Shown piece after piece: positions 33,452 through 43,011 of a stretch of DNA of 64,000 nucleotides. The DNA lies in assembly GCA_021372865.1 (NCBI GenBank), contig JAJFTO010000003.1, positions 1-64,000 on the forward strand, read 5' to 3'. The stretch comes from Porphyromonadaceae bacterium (GTDB lineage: Bacteria; Bacteroidota; Bacteroidia; Bacteroidales; Dysgonomonadaceae). The notes below the pieces were generated by a model. It made no database searches. It had not been told where the DNA came from and worked only from the letters and a program-made list of their open reading frames with translations. The translations under genes were made by a program, and so were the position numbers. Positions within the stretch are counted from its first letter, which is position 1; the number at the start of each line of letters is the position of its first letter.

Positions 33452-35350
33452 ATGAGAAAATGGCGCATCGAAGATTCGGAAGAATTGTATAACATCAACG
33501 GCTGGGGAAACGGTTATTTCTCCATCAACGAAAAAGGGCATGTCCAGGTCACGCCCAACAAACAGGAAGATAAGAGTGTGGATTTGAGCGAGTTGATGCG
33601 TGAACTTTATCTGCGAGATGTATCTTCTCCCGTACTGATTCGGTTTCCCGAGATTCTGGACAACCGGATTGAAAAAATATCGAACAGTTTCGCGATTGCA
33701 TCGAAAGAATATGAATACAGTGCCCAGCATTATATTGTTTACCCCATCAAGGTGAACCAGATGCGCCAGGTGGTGGAGGAGATCGTATCGAGCGGGAAGC
33801 GATTCAACATCGGACTCGAAGCAGGCTCAAAGCCGGAACTCCATGCTGTGTTAGCCATTAATACAGACAACAATTCCTTCATCGTCTGCAACGGATACAA
33901 AGATGAGAGTTACATAGAACTGGCATTGCTGGCCCAGAAGATGGGCAAACAGGTGTTTATTGTAGTGGAGAAGCTCAATGAACTGGATCTGACCATCAAA
34001 ATCTCCAGACGGCTCAAGGTAAAGCCCAATATCGGCATCCGGGTGAAGCTGGCAAGCTCCGGTAGCGGGAAATGGGAAGAGTCCGGCGGCGACGGCAGCA
34101 AGTTCGGTCTCAATTCGAGTGAGCTGCTGGAGGCGCTTGAGATACTCAGGGAGAACAACCTCACCGAATGCTTCCGCCTGATCCACTTTCACATAGGCAG
34201 CCAGATCACCAAGATACGCCGTATCAAGACGGCCCTGCGTGAGGCAGCACAATTCTACGTGCAGCTGCATGCCATGGGATTCAAAATTGAATTTGTAGAT
34301 ATCGGTGGCGGACTGGGTGTCGATTACGACGGTACCCGCTCCTCCTTCACTGAAAACAGCATCAACTACTCCATTCAGGAATATGTGAACGACTCGGTAT
34401 TTACCTTTGTGGATGCGGCGGACAAGAACGAAATCCCCCACCCCAACATCATTACCGAGTCGGGACGCGCCCTCACGGCACATCACTCCGTACTGGTGTT
34501 TGAAGTGCTGGAGACAGCCACACTTCCCGAGTGGCCGGAAGATCTGGATATTCAGGAGGACGATCATGAACTGGTAAAGGAACTTTACAACATCTGGGAA
34601 TCACTTACCCAGGCCCGCATGCTCGAAGCATGGCATGACGCCCAGCAGATTCGTGAGGAGTCGCTCGACCTCTTCAGCCTGGGCATGCTCGACCTGAAGA
34701 CGCGTGCACAGGTAGAGCAACTTTACTTCTCCATTGCCCGTGAGATCAATATCACCAGCAACCGGGCCAAACATGCACCCGAAGAATTGCGTCAGCTGGA
34801 CACCCTTCTCCCGGACAAGTATTTCTGCAACTTCTCCCTGTTTCAGTCACTGCCCGACTCATGGGCCATTGATCAGGTATTTCCCATCATTCCCATTCAC
34901 CGGCTCGATGAACGACCCGGGAAGACGGCCACGCTGCAGGACATCACCTGCGATTCTGACGGTAAAATAGCCAACTTCGCCTCACAGGATGGCTTCCGCA
35001 ACTCCTACCTGCCAGTACATACACTCAGGAAAGGTGAACCTTATTATATCGGCGTCTTCCTGGTGGGTGCTTATCAGGAAATATTGGGCGACCTGCACAA
35101 CCTCTTCGGGGATACCAATGTGGTACACGTTTCCACGGGCGAGTCTGGATATAAAATAGACCAGGTGATTGATGGGGAGTCGGTAGCTGAAGTACTGGAA
35201 TATGCCCAGTACAATTCCAAGAAGCTGGTACGCACTGTGGAAACATGGGTGATGAGCTCTGTGAAGCTGGGTAAGATATCGGTGGAAGAGGGTAAAGAGT
35301 TCCTCTCCAACTACCGTTCCGGACTCTACGGGTATACCTACCTGGAATAA
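33452..35350 (+). CDS. speA: Biosynthetic arginine decarboxylase
   Basis: This PLP-dependent fold-III decarboxylase turns arginine into agmatine, the first step of polyamine synthesis. The 632-aa length is normal. The PLP lysine is in Y-P-I-K-V-N-Q (about residue 103). The phosphate-binding glycine loop G-G-G-L-G-V-D-Y-D-G-T lies near 283-293, with H-F-H-I-G-S-Q before it. The C terminus carries the conserved G-E-S-G-Y-K. No agmatinase or agmatine deiminase gene is adjacent. It is convergent with a CDF transporter. Confidence 0.96.
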   Translation: MRKWRIEDSEELYNINGWGNGYFSINEKGHVQVTPNKQEDKSVDLSELMRELYLRDVSSPVLIRFPEILDNRIEKISNSFAIASKEYEYSAQHYIVYPIKVNQMRQVVEEIVSSGKRFNIGLEAGSKPELHAVLAINTDNNSFIVCNGYKDESYIELALLAQKMGKQVFIVVEKLNELDLTIKISRRLKVKPNIGIRVKLASSGSGKWEESGGDGSKFGLNSSELLEALEILRENNLTECFRLIHFHIGSQITKIRRIKTALREAAQFYVQLHAMGFKIEFVDIGGGLGVDYDGTRSSFTENSINYSIQEYVNDSVFTFVDAADKNEIPHPNIITESGRALTAHHSVLVFEVLETATLPEWPEDLDIQEDDHELVKELYNIWESLTQARMLEAWHDAQQIREESLDLFSLGMLDLKTRAQVEQLYFSIAREINITSNRAKHAPEELRQLDTLLPDKYFCNFSLFQSLPDSWAIDQVFPIIPIHRLDERPGKTATLQDITCDSDGKIANFASQDGFRNSYLPVHTLRKGEPYYIGVFLVGAYQEILGDLHNLFGDTNVVHVSTGESGYKIDQVIDGESVAEVLEYAQYNSKKLVRTVETWVMSSVKLGKISVEEGKEFLSNYRSGLYGYTYLE

Positions 35351-35351
35351 G

Positions 35352-35367
35352 CAGAAACAGGTTTCTG
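35352..35367. terminator. Small palindrome between convergent speA and CDF genes
   Basis: CAGAAACAGGTTTCTG is a perfect palindrome in the 21 bases separating the two stop codons. It may serve as a weak terminator in both directions. Confidence 0.4.
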
Positions 35368-35371
35368 AGTT

Positions 35372-36262
35372 TCAGCAACAGCCTTCCATTACGCAATCTT
35401 CATCGGGCAGCTCAAACTCGATGGTGCAATGTTGCACTCCCAGCCTGAGCAAAGATTCGCGAATACGGATCTTCAGTTTTTGCTGATTTTCCATTGTCGT
35501 ATTCTCACCGAGTACCACATGGAGGGTGAGGATGTTGTATTCGCCGTCCACCGACCAGGTATGCAGGTCGTGTACACTGCGTACCTCTTCCATTTCAAGC
35601 AGCGTATTTTTCACCGTTTCAATATTCAACTTTGCAGGACTCCCCTGCAGGATGATACGTAAACTCTCTCGCATATTGCGAAAGACATTAAAGAGGATGA
35701 ACAAAGCGATTGCGATGGAGAGAAGAGGGTCTATGATGGGCGCATCCACGAAATACATCACGCCTGCACCTGCCAGTACAGCCAGCCATCCCAGTACATC
35801 TTCGAGCAGATGCAACGACACCACTCTTTCGTTGAGAGAATATCCTTTCCTCAGCCGTAAGACAGCCAGACCATTGATGATCACACCCAGTACGGCCAGC
35901 AGCAACATTCCTTCTACATTGGGTTGCTGCGGATGGAAGAGTCGCGGTACAGCATGGACCAGAATCACCACACTGCCCACCAGCAGCACAATGGAATTAA
36001 TGATGGCCCCCAACAGCGAAAAGCGTTTGAAACCATATGTATATTCCTCAGTGCGGGGTTTCTTCGCCACTTTCTGAAAATACCAGGAGAGGCCCAATGA
36101 AAAGCAGTCGCCCAAGTCATGGACAGCGTCGGAGAGTATCGCCACACTGTTGGTAAGTAGCCCCCCGATAAGCTCAATCACCGTAAACAAGAGGTTCAGA
36201 AAAAATGCCACTTTGATGTTCTTCACATCGTCGTGCCCATAATGATGTTCGTTTGAATGCAT
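35372..36262 (-). CDS. Cation diffusion facilitator (CzcD/ZitB-type) metal exporter
   Basis: This is a CDF-family proton/metal antiporter of 296 aa that exports Zn2+ or a similar divalent ion from the cytosol. The N terminus is His-rich (H-S-N-E-H-H-Y-G-H-D-D). Six TM segments carry the metal-site pairs D-A-V-H-D-L-G-D (TM2) and H-L-L-E-D-V-L-G-W-L-A (TM5, the H-x3-D motif). A ferredoxin-like cytosolic domain follows, and the protein ends in D-C-V-M-E-G-C-C, a possible extra metal ligand cluster. Confidence 0.92.
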   Translation of the reverse strand: MHSNEHHYGHDDVKNIKVAFFLNLLFTVIELIGGLLTNSVAILSDAVHDLGDCFSLGLSWYFQKVAKKPRTEEYTYGFKRFSLLGAIINSIVLLVGSVVILVHAVPRLFHPQQPNVEGMLLLAVLGVIINGLAVLRLRKGYSLNERVVSLHLLEDVLGWLAVLAGAGVMYFVDAPIIDPLLSIAIALFILFNVFRNMRESLRIILQGSPAKLNIETVKNTLLEMEEVRSVHDLHTWSVDGEYNILTLHVVLGENTTMENQQKLKIRIRESLLRLGVQHCTIEFELPDEDCVMEGCC

Positions 36263-36335
36263 ATCGGTTTTCAGAATCAGATTATAACGCCGGCAGAAAA
36301 AGAATGTTCATTTACATTTTTCCATTTGAATTGTG

Positions 36336-36343
36336 TATATTTG
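36336..36343 (+). promoter_or_regulatory. -7 promoter box for the S9 peptidase gene
   Basis: TATATTTG, matching TAnnTTTG, 45 bases upstream of the ATG at 36389. The upstream box is not clear. Confidence 0.45.
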
Positions 36344-36388
36344 TGACAAAACTGGTTTATTGATAACGCATAACCTAAACAAAAAAAC

Positions 36389-38530
36389 ATGAAGCATTTA
36401 AATTTTCTGATCATGGGTGCTACAGCGCTTCTGATCACATCGTGTAATATAAAAAAAGAAGAAGTGGCACTTTTGAAACAATCTGATTTTCCTGCCCCAC
36501 CCGTGGCAGCGGCAATTCCCGACACATTCGCGAATTTCGGGCAAACACGTATCGATAACTATTACTGGTTGAAAGACAAGAACAACCTCAGTGTAATCGA
36601 CTATCTGCAGGCGGAGAATGCCTATACTGACACCGTAATGGGTTCCACAAAGGAGCTTCAGCAAAAAATATATAACGAGATTGTAGGCCGTATCAAGGAG
36701 GATGACGAGAGTTACCCTTCTTTCAAAGACGGTTACTACTACTATAGCCGAACCGAAAAGGGGAAGCAATATCCTGCTTACTGTCGCCGGAAAGGGACAA
36801 TGGAGGCCGCAGAAGAAATTATCTTCGATCTGAACAAGATGGCCGAGGGAAAATCTGCATTTATTTTCCAGGGCTATTCCATCAGTCCCGACAACAGCAA
36901 GGCTGCCTATTTCTATAACGAAACCGGATCCTATGCCGAGTTCACAATGAAGATTAAAGACCTGGTTTCAGGTGAGGATGTGGGGTTTTCGGTCGACGGC
37001 GCCGCCTCGGTGGCCTGGGCCAACGACAACAAAACAATTTTCTATAGTCTGATCGACAAGACACTGCGTTCCGCCGCTGTCTATCGCCGAAAGCTGGACG
37101 AGGCGGCCGCAAAACGGGTGTACGAGGAGAAGGATGCCCGTTTTGACACCTACGTCTATGGCAACAAGACAAAGCAGTATATCTTCATCACCAGCAGCAG
37201 TTCAACCACCTCCGAGGAACGATATATCTCGGCTGACAGGCCGGAGGACGACTTCAAGGTGTTCCTACCCCGTGTGCAGGATGTGGAATACAGTGTATAT
37301 CCTCACAAGAAAAGTTTTTTTGTGCGTTACAAGGATAAGCAGCATCTGAATGGCATGATCTATGAAATGCCGCTCACCGGATATGAAGACAGGTCGTCCT
37401 GGAAAGTGTTCCTGCCACACAACAACGATATTCGCATTGAGGGAATCGATATTCTTAGCAATTGGGTTTCACTGGACTTACGGAAAAACGGGCTCACTGA
37501 AATCGTCGTGATGCCTGTAAATGGTGGCGAGAGTAAAACGATCGCATTTCCGGAACCGGTCTATTCGGCTTCGTTGAGTGGCAATCCGGAATATGATGCC
37601 GTCACCCTCCGTTATACATACACCTCACTCAACCGCCCCAATACCCTCTATGAGTACAACATTGAAACTGAAGAAACGGTGAAACTCAAGGAACAGGAGA
37701 TTCCCTCCGGCTTTGACCCCGACAATTATGTGGTAGAGCGACTGTGGGCCACTGCCTCCGACGGGGTGAAAGTTCCCATGGCCGTTGTATATAAAAAGGG
37801 ACTGAAGAAAGATGGCAGCAACCCGGCACTGATTTATTCCTATGGAAGCTACGGCTACAGCTCCGACGTCTATTTCAGCGCGAGCATGTTCAGCCTGATC
37901 GATCGCGGCTTTGTGTATGCCGTTGCCCAGATACGGGGCGGAAGCGACCTGGGTGAGCAGTGGTATGAGGATGGCAAACTGCTGCATAAAATGAACACCT
38001 TTACCGACTTTATCGCATGCAGCGAACAACTGATCAACAACGGTTACACCGCTCCCGATAAGCTCGCAGCGATGGGTGGAAGCGCTGGAGGCCTGCTGAT
38101 GGGCGCTGTGGCAAACATGCGGCCCGACCTCTATCAGACCATTGTGGCAAAGGTACCCTTCGTGGATGTCATCAACACGATGCTCGACGAAACATTGCCG
38201 CTCACTACGGGTGAATATGAGGAATGGGGCAATCCCAATGAGAAGGAGTATTACAACTATATCCTTTCTTACTCCCCCTACGACAATATAAAAGCACAGG
38301 ATTACCCGAACATGCTGGTGACTGGCGGAATCAATGACTCACAGGTGCTCTTTCATGAACCTGCCAAATATGTAGCCAAGCTCCGTTCCCTGAAAACCGA
38401 CAACAACATCCTGCTGCTGCACATGAACATGGATTCGGGACACGGGGGTGCCACCGGACGCTACGAAGGGATCAAGGACACTGCCTTCGAATTCGCCTTT
38501 ATACTCAACCGTGCCGGACTTGAGAAATAA
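36389..38530 (+). CDS. Prolyl oligopeptidase-family serine peptidase (oligopeptidase B-like), lipoprotein
   Basis: This 713-aa S9A peptidase cuts short peptides, in the oligopeptidase B group after Arg or Lys. The signal ends in the lipobox L-I-T-S-C, so the enzyme is exported and lipid-anchored, unlike the cytosolic E. coli PtrB. An N-terminal seven-bladed propeller (about 80-400) precedes the alpha/beta hydrolase domain. The catalytic serine is in G-G-S-A-G-G (about 555-560), the aspartate in G-I-N-D-S-Q-V and the histidine in S-G-H-G-G-A-T-G. All three are present. Confidence 0.93.
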   Translation: MKHLNFLIMGATALLITSCNIKKEEVALLKQSDFPAPPVAAAIPDTFANFGQTRIDNYYWLKDKNNLSVIDYLQAENAYTDTVMGSTKELQQKIYNEIVGRIKEDDESYPSFKDGYYYYSRTEKGKQYPAYCRRKGTMEAAEEIIFDLNKMAEGKSAFIFQGYSISPDNSKAAYFYNETGSYAEFTMKIKDLVSGEDVGFSVDGAASVAWANDNKTIFYSLIDKTLRSAAVYRRKLDEAAAKRVYEEKDARFDTYVYGNKTKQYIFITSSSSTTSEERYISADRPEDDFKVFLPRVQDVEYSVYPHKKSFFVRYKDKQHLNGMIYEMPLTGYEDRSSWKVFLPHNNDIRIEGIDILSNWVSLDLRKNGLTEIVVMPVNGGESKTIAFPEPVYSASLSGNPEYDAVTLRYTYTSLNRPNTLYEYNIETEETVKLKEQEIPSGFDPDNYVVERLWATASDGVKVPMAVVYKKGLKKDGSNPALIYSYGSYGYSSDVYFSASMFSLIDRGFVYAVAQIRGGSDLGEQWYEDGKLLHKMNTFTDFIACSEQLINNGYTAPDKLAAMGGSAGGLLMGAVANMRPDLYQTIVAKVPFVDVINTMLDETLPLTTGEYEEWGNPNEKEYYNYILSYSPYDNIKAQDYPNMLVTGGINDSQVLFHEPAKYVAKLRSLKTDNNILLLHMNMDSGHGGATGRYEGIKDTAFEFAFILNRAGLEK

Positions 38531-38565
38531 ACGACCTTATGGATTCACAATAAAAATTGATTCAC

Positions 38566-38913
38566 ATGATCACGATAAAACGAGTCTACGATCCGCGAAG
38601 CGATGACGATGGGTATCGTATCCTGATTGACCGGCTCTGGCCACGGGGACTTTCCAAAGAAAATGCGCACGTGGATCTCTGGATGAAGGAGATCGCCCCA
38701 TCCACAGCATTGAGAAAATGGTTTCATCATGATACGGAAAAATGGGAAGAATTCAATGATTTATATCGAAAAGAGCTGACAGATAAAAAGAAGGAGCTGA
38801 CAGAAATCGGTATTTTGGAGAAAACACATAAAAAAGTAACCCTACTTTATTCCGCGAGGGATACAAATCGCAATCAGGCGGTGGTGCTGATGGAGGTTTT
38901 ACACTCATTGTAA
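38566..38913 (+). CDS. DUF488 family protein
   Basis: This small cytosolic protein (115 aa) starts M-I-T-I-K-R-V-Y-D. It has the DUF488 signatures D-R-L-W-P-R-G-L-S-K (about 21-30) and P-S-T-A-L-R-K-W-F. The family is widespread with no settled function. A TTG three codons earlier is in frame but less likely. Its last bases overlap the 3' end of the convergent mntP gene by nine bases. Confidence 0.87.
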   Translation: MITIKRVYDPRSDDDGYRILIDRLWPRGLSKENAHVDLWMKEIAPSTALRKWFHHDTEKWEEFNDLYRKELTDKKKELTEIGILEKTHKKVTLLYSARDTNRNQAVVLMEVLHSL

Positions 38914-39486
38914 CAGATGTTCCAGGAGAATTTTCAGTCCGATGCCGATTAAAATTACTCCGCCCACAGCTTCCAGACAAAAATTCATTTTCTTCCCGAG
39001 GCGGAAGCCCAGAAACATACCGCCAAAAGAGAAAAGAAAACAGATTACGCCGATCATTACCGCAGCCTGCAGGATGGTGCCCGGATAAGAAGCAAAGATC
39101 AGCCCGGTAGCTGCTGCATCGATACTGGTGGCAAAGGCCAGTGTCATTACATTCTTCCAATCGATGGCCTCCGTTCCCTTGCAGCTGCAATCAGTACAAT
39201 CGTCCTTTTTTTCGGGTCTAAGACACTCATAAATCATTTTTATACCGAGAACTGCAAGGATGATGAAGGCCAGCCAATGGTCAAATTGTCGTATCCACTC
39301 GGAAAAACCGATACTCAACACATATCCGACGAATGGCATCAGTGCCTGAAAAAGACCAAAAACCAGCGCAATCTTGAAGGCCCTCCAGACATGAAAGTGC
39401 TGCCTGCACATTCCTTTTCCGATGCAGACGGCGAAGGAATCCATTGAAAGTCCTATGGCAATAATAAAAATGGAAAATATACCCAT
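38905..39486 (-). CDS. mntP: Manganese efflux pump MntP
   Basis: This is a DUF204-family exporter that expels Mn2+ through the inner membrane (193 aa from the chosen start). Six TM segments are expected. Conserved acidic residues appear in G-L-S-M-D-S-F-A-V near the N terminus and in the repeat-related A-F-A-T-S-I-D-A-A-A-T-G. A Cys/Asp-rich cytosolic loop (E-K-K-D-D-C-T-D-C-S-C-K) lies in the middle and could bind metal. An upstream in-frame ATG (39528) falls inside the promoter box, so the start at 39486 is preferred. No yybP-ykoY riboswitch fits the short leader. Confidence 0.9.
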   Translation of the reverse strand: MGIFSIFIIAIGLSMDSFAVCIGKGMCRQHFHVWRAFKIALVFGLFQALMPFVGYVLSIGFSEWIRQFDHWLAFIILAVLGIKMIYECLRPEKKDDCTDCSCKGTEAIDWKNVMTLAFATSIDAAATGLIFASYPGTILQAAVMIGVICFLFSFGGMFLGFRLGKKMNFCLEAVGGVILIGIGLKILLEHLLQ

Positions 39487-39525
39487 TGTAGTCCCAGCTC
39501 TTAAAAGAGATTTTAAAAAAGAACG

Positions 39526-39555
39526 CAAAGGTACAAAAAAGGATAATTCAGCAAA
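39526..39555 (-). promoter_or_regulatory. mntP promoter, decides the start codon
   Basis: On the minus strand TTTG (39552-39555), 18 bases and TACCTTTG (39526-39533). Transcription should begin near 39522, which excludes the ATG at 39528 and supports 39486. Confidence 0.6.
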
Positions 39556-39659
39556 AGAAAGAGGAAATCAAAACCAAAAAACAACGCGGCTGTTATTACT
39601 GGTATATGAATTTACAAAACAGACAAACCTGTTTCTCTACTCCCTGTCAATCACATAAA

Positions 39660-41696
39660 ATGAATAAGTTGAAAACAGTTTTGCCGATAATTGGCTTTTT
39701 TTTCACGATTCATGCAATTCCACAGGAAACCAGCATGACGCAACCCGACTCCATCATTTCGCTTCGGGAGGTGGTGGTAAATGCTTATCAGATCAACACC
39801 CGGCAGCGCCAGGTACCGGGGAGCATCTCCGTACTCTCGGCAGAGGAGATTGTAACAGCCGACGGCAATAATTTTGCCGGCACCCTGCACACCCTGCCAG
39901 GCATCTACATGCACAGCGGTAACTATTCCACAAGTCGCATTGTGATTCGCGGTGTGGGTAGCCGTACCCCCTATAATACAAACCGTATCAAAGCCTATCT
40001 GAATGATATCCCCATCACCTCATCCGATGGGATCTCCACGCCGGAAGATATCGAACTGACTGGTATCGGGCGCATGGAGGTGATCAAAGGTCCTGCTTCA
40101 GCACTTTACGGCTCCGGACTTGGAGGAAATATCAATATCTATACGCCGGAAGCAGAAAGCAATAAGGTGGAGACATTGCTCCAATATGGCAGTTTTCAAA
40201 CGATGAAAACGGCGGCGGCAGGTAGCTATCACAGGGAAAATTTACACATCGGGGGAAATCTTTCGCACCTGCAGTCGGACGGTTTTCGTGAAAACAACCG
40301 CTATCGGCGTACGGTCCTGCTCTCGTCGGGCAAATGGCAGCACCAGGCGTATTCACTGGAGTATACCCTGATGTGGATCGACCTGTTTGCACAACTCCCC
40401 AGTTCTGTCGGAAAGACCCTATATGAAAGCGACCCCCACGCTGCTGCGGTTAACTGGAAAGCGGTGGAGGGATACAAAAAATATCAGCGCGCCATTGCAG
40501 GTGTGACCCTTACAAACAGAATTTCTGAAAAATGGAACAACAGGCTCACGCTATTCGGAAGATGGGCGGACAGCTACGAGCGACGACCTTTTAACAACCT
40601 GGACGATGGAACTTCGGGTGGAGGTATCCGTAACAGACTGACTTATCACGCTTCAAACTGGGATGCACTGATCGGGTTCGAGTGGGTGAACGACACCTAC
40701 CGCTGGCAGATGGATCTGAAAGATGAGCTGATCAACAGAAACAAGGAAACCCGGAATCATTCCAATCTCTTCGGGATGGTTTACTGGCAACCCGCACCGA
40801 CATGGAATATTTCATTGGGAGGAGCGTTAAACAAAGTGTATTACCGACTTATCGATCAGTTTTCTGAGGATGGTGATCAGAGCGGGAAACGTGATTTTCC
40901 TGCCATCTTCTCGCCCCGTTTTGGGGTCAATTACGCACCCAGCCGCAGCTTGGCCTTCTATGCTTCGGTGGGACACGGCTTCTCCTTGCCTTCACCCGAG
41001 GAAACGCTCCTGCCGGAAGGAGATATAAACAGGGAGTTGCGGCCGGAGCAGGGTGTACAGTATGAGGCGGGAGTGCGGCTGAATCTGTTTGACGATGCCA
41101 CACAACTGGAAGCCACAGTCTATCGCATCAACCTCACCGACCTGCTGGTCACAAAACGACTCGCCGAAGATATCTTTACCGGTATCAATGCCGGCCGGAC
41201 AAGACATACCGGTATTGAGCTGATGCTCAAACAGGGAATCTTCAGATTTCGGGATTTTCCCGGAAGGCTGTACATAAATGTCAACTATACCTGGTCACGG
41301 AACCGGTTTATAGATTTCAACGACAATGGTGAGATCTACAATAAAAATGAGCTGCCCGGAATCCCTTCCCATATTGCACAAGCCGCTATCCAATGGCAAC
41401 CATCGCCACAATTCAGACTGGATGTACAGTGCCAATATGTGGGAGAACAATACATGAATGACGCCAACAGCTTGAAAAACGACGACTATCTTCTGGTGGG
41501 TCTGAGAACTTCCTACCATTTCCCAGTCCCAAAAGCAGGTACTTTTGAACTTTTTGCCGGTACAAACAATATAACCAATACCCGATATTCTCCCATGATC
41601 ACCGTGAACGCGGTTGCCTTCGGCAATGCAGAACCGAGATATTACTACCCGGGGATGCCCCGCCACTATTATGCAGGAATAAAATGGGCGTTTTAA
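39660..41696 (+). CDS. TonB-dependent outer membrane receptor (FecA-like)
   Basis: This is an outer-membrane active transporter of 678 aa. The plug domain runs from S-L-R-E-V-V-V-N-A-Y to about residue 170 with V-I-R-G-V-G-S-R-T and M-E-V-I-K-G-P-A-S-A-L-Y-G. A 22-strand barrel follows and ends in an aromatic (K-W-A-F). There is no SusC-type carboxypeptidase-like N-terminal domain and no SusD gene, so an iron-siderophore or cofactor role is more likely than glycan uptake. The ATG at 39606 would put 18 unlikely residues before the signal, so 39660 is chosen. The substrate is not visible. Confidence 0.9.
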   Translation: MNKLKTVLPIIGFFFTIHAIPQETSMTQPDSIISLREVVVNAYQINTRQRQVPGSISVLSAEEIVTADGNNFAGTLHTLPGIYMHSGNYSTSRIVIRGVGSRTPYNTNRIKAYLNDIPITSSDGISTPEDIELTGIGRMEVIKGPASALYGSGLGGNINIYTPEAESNKVETLLQYGSFQTMKTAAAGSYHRENLHIGGNLSHLQSDGFRENNRYRRTVLLSSGKWQHQAYSLEYTLMWIDLFAQLPSSVGKTLYESDPHAAAVNWKAVEGYKKYQRAIAGVTLTNRISEKWNNRLTLFGRWADSYERRPFNNLDDGTSGGGIRNRLTYHASNWDALIGFEWVNDTYRWQMDLKDELINRNKETRNHSNLFGMVYWQPAPTWNISLGGALNKVYYRLIDQFSEDGDQSGKRDFPAIFSPRFGVNYAPSRSLAFYASVGHGFSLPSPEETLLPEGDINRELRPEQGVQYEAGVRLNLFDDATQLEATVYRINLTDLLVTKRLAEDIFTGINAGRTRHTGIELMLKQGIFRFRDFPGRLYINVNYTWSRNRFIDFNDNGEIYNKNELPGIPSHIAQAAIQWQPSPQFRLDVQCQYVGEQYMNDANSLKNDDYLLVGLRTSYHFPVPKAGTFELFAGTNNITNTRYSPMITVNAVAFGNAEPRYYYPGMPRHYYAGIKWAF

Positions 41697-41721
41697 CAGA
41701 GAAAAACTACAAAAAAAGAGC

Positions 41722-41729
41722 TACCTTTG
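41722..41729 (+). promoter_or_regulatory. -7 box four bases before the M23 gene ATG
   Basis: TACCTTTG matches TAnnTTTG exactly. The ATG is at 41734, so the transcript would begin at or next to the start codon. No good TTTG box lies upstream. Confidence 0.45.
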
Positions 41730-41733
41730 GCGC

Positions 41734-42978
41734 ATGTTTGTAAATAAAAAAGTATTCCGGACCGTCAGCTGTTTGTTATTTATCCTTTCCATCACCTCCT
41801 GCACGCTCCGGCAGAAGAAGCACTCCGGTGACATTACACAGGAAAAAACCGAACGTTTGTTTGCCTATGGAATCTGTGTTGATTCTCTTCAGGTAGATCG
41901 TTTTGTCATCCAGGAGGGCGACAACCTGGCATCGATCCTGTTGCGTCTTGGATTCAGCGGGACGGAGGGCGAAAATATAACCGGCATCATTTCCGCTTTA
42001 TATCCGCCAAACAAGCTGAAAATCGGGAATACATATGCTGCAATCACTACACAAGACACCCCTTCGGCAGTGCGGTATCTTGTGTTTGAAAGTTCGAAAA
42101 CCGACTTTGTGGTGGTCGACTTTTGTTCCGGTTCGCCCAAGGCATATGCCGATGTAAAACCAGTCACCCTGCACCGGCGATATGCAGAGAAGACCATCAC
42201 CTCTTCCATGTGGAATGCAATTATCGAATCGGGTGCCTCCCCCTTGCTGGCAATGAAACTCTCGGACATATATACCTGGCAGATTGATTTCTTCGATATC
42301 AAGGAAGGCGATTCTTTTCGGTTGATTTATGACGAAGCCTGGATCGATGATACCACCTTCGTGGATATCGTGGACGTAGCAGGGGCTGTTTTCAGCCACC
42401 AGGGACAGGAATACATGGCAATACCTTTTCAACAGGATTCAATAAGAGAGTATTTCGATGCGGACGGGAACAGCCTGAGAAAGGAATTTCTGAAAGCGCC
42501 CCTCGATTTTTTCCGCATAAGCTCCAAATTTTCAAATGCACGTTTTCATCCGGTATTGAAACGTTACCGTCCCCATCATGGCGTGGATTATGCCGCCCCG
42601 TCAGGCACACCTGTAAAGACCGTCGGCGACGGGGTGGTCATCGAGAAATCATACCAACGTGGCGGTGCAGGCAATTATTTGAAGATAAAACACAACAATG
42701 CCTATTCCACCACGTATATGCATCTAAGCCGCTTTGCCAAAGGTATTCAAAAGGGTACGCACGTCAGGCAGGGAGAAGTGATCGGCTATGTGGGTTCCAC
42801 CGGCCTCTCCACCGGTCCGCACCTCGATTACAGGGTATACAAAAACAACCAGCCCATCAACCCGCTCAAAATGGAGGCCCCTCCCTCACATCCCGTAAAA
42901 CCGGAGCTCCGGGACAGCTTCCTGATGGTCCGGCAAAACCTCATGCAACTGATGGATAGTTTGCAACAAAAAGGGTAA
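41734..42978 (+). CDS. M23-family metallopeptidase lipoprotein with HxD in the active site
   Basis: This is an envelope peptidoglycan-hydrolase-like protein of 414 aa. The signal ends in the lipobox S-I-T-S-C. An OapA/LysM-like region (about 50-110) is followed by the LytM/M23 domain (about 270-375). The first zinc ligands are present in H-H-G-V-D-Y-A-A-P. The family's second motif, normally H-x-H, reads P-H-L-D-Y-R, so the last zinc ligand would be Asp. It may be an altered metal site or an activator without hydrolase activity. The proA gene follows 33 bp later. Confidence 0.9.
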   Translation: MFVNKKVFRTVSCLLFILSITSCTLRQKKHSGDITQEKTERLFAYGICVDSLQVDRFVIQEGDNLASILLRLGFSGTEGENITGIISALYPPNKLKIGNTYAAITTQDTPSAVRYLVFESSKTDFVVVDFCSGSPKAYADVKPVTLHRRYAEKTITSSMWNAIIESGASPLLAMKLSDIYTWQIDFFDIKEGDSFRLIYDEAWIDDTTFVDIVDVAGAVFSHQGQEYMAIPFQQDSIREYFDADGNSLRKEFLKAPLDFFRISSKFSNARFHPVLKRYRPHHGVDYAAPSGTPVKTVGDGVVIEKSYQRGGAGNYLKIKHNNAYSTTYMHLSRFAKGIQKGTHVRQGEVIGYVGSTGLSTGPHLDYRVYKNNQPINPLKMEAPPSHPVKPELRDSFLMVRQNLMQLMDSLQQKG

Positions 42979-42995
42979 AATAAAGAATAAATTGC

Positions 42996-43003
42996 TACCT
43001 TTG
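42996..43003 (+). promoter_or_regulatory. -7 promoter box for proA-proB-proC
   Basis: TACCTTTG lies eight bases before the proA ATG at 43012, predicting a leader of only a few bases. Confidence 0.45.
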
Positions 43004-43011
43004 GAGGTCAA

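Noticed and set aside
33851..34567. 238-codon open frame antisense to speA
   Set aside because: It is fully inside the arginine decarboxylase gene and composition-driven.
39487..39560. yybP-ykoY manganese riboswitch upstream of mntP
   Set aside because: The promoter box leaves only about 35 bases of leader, too short for that RNA.
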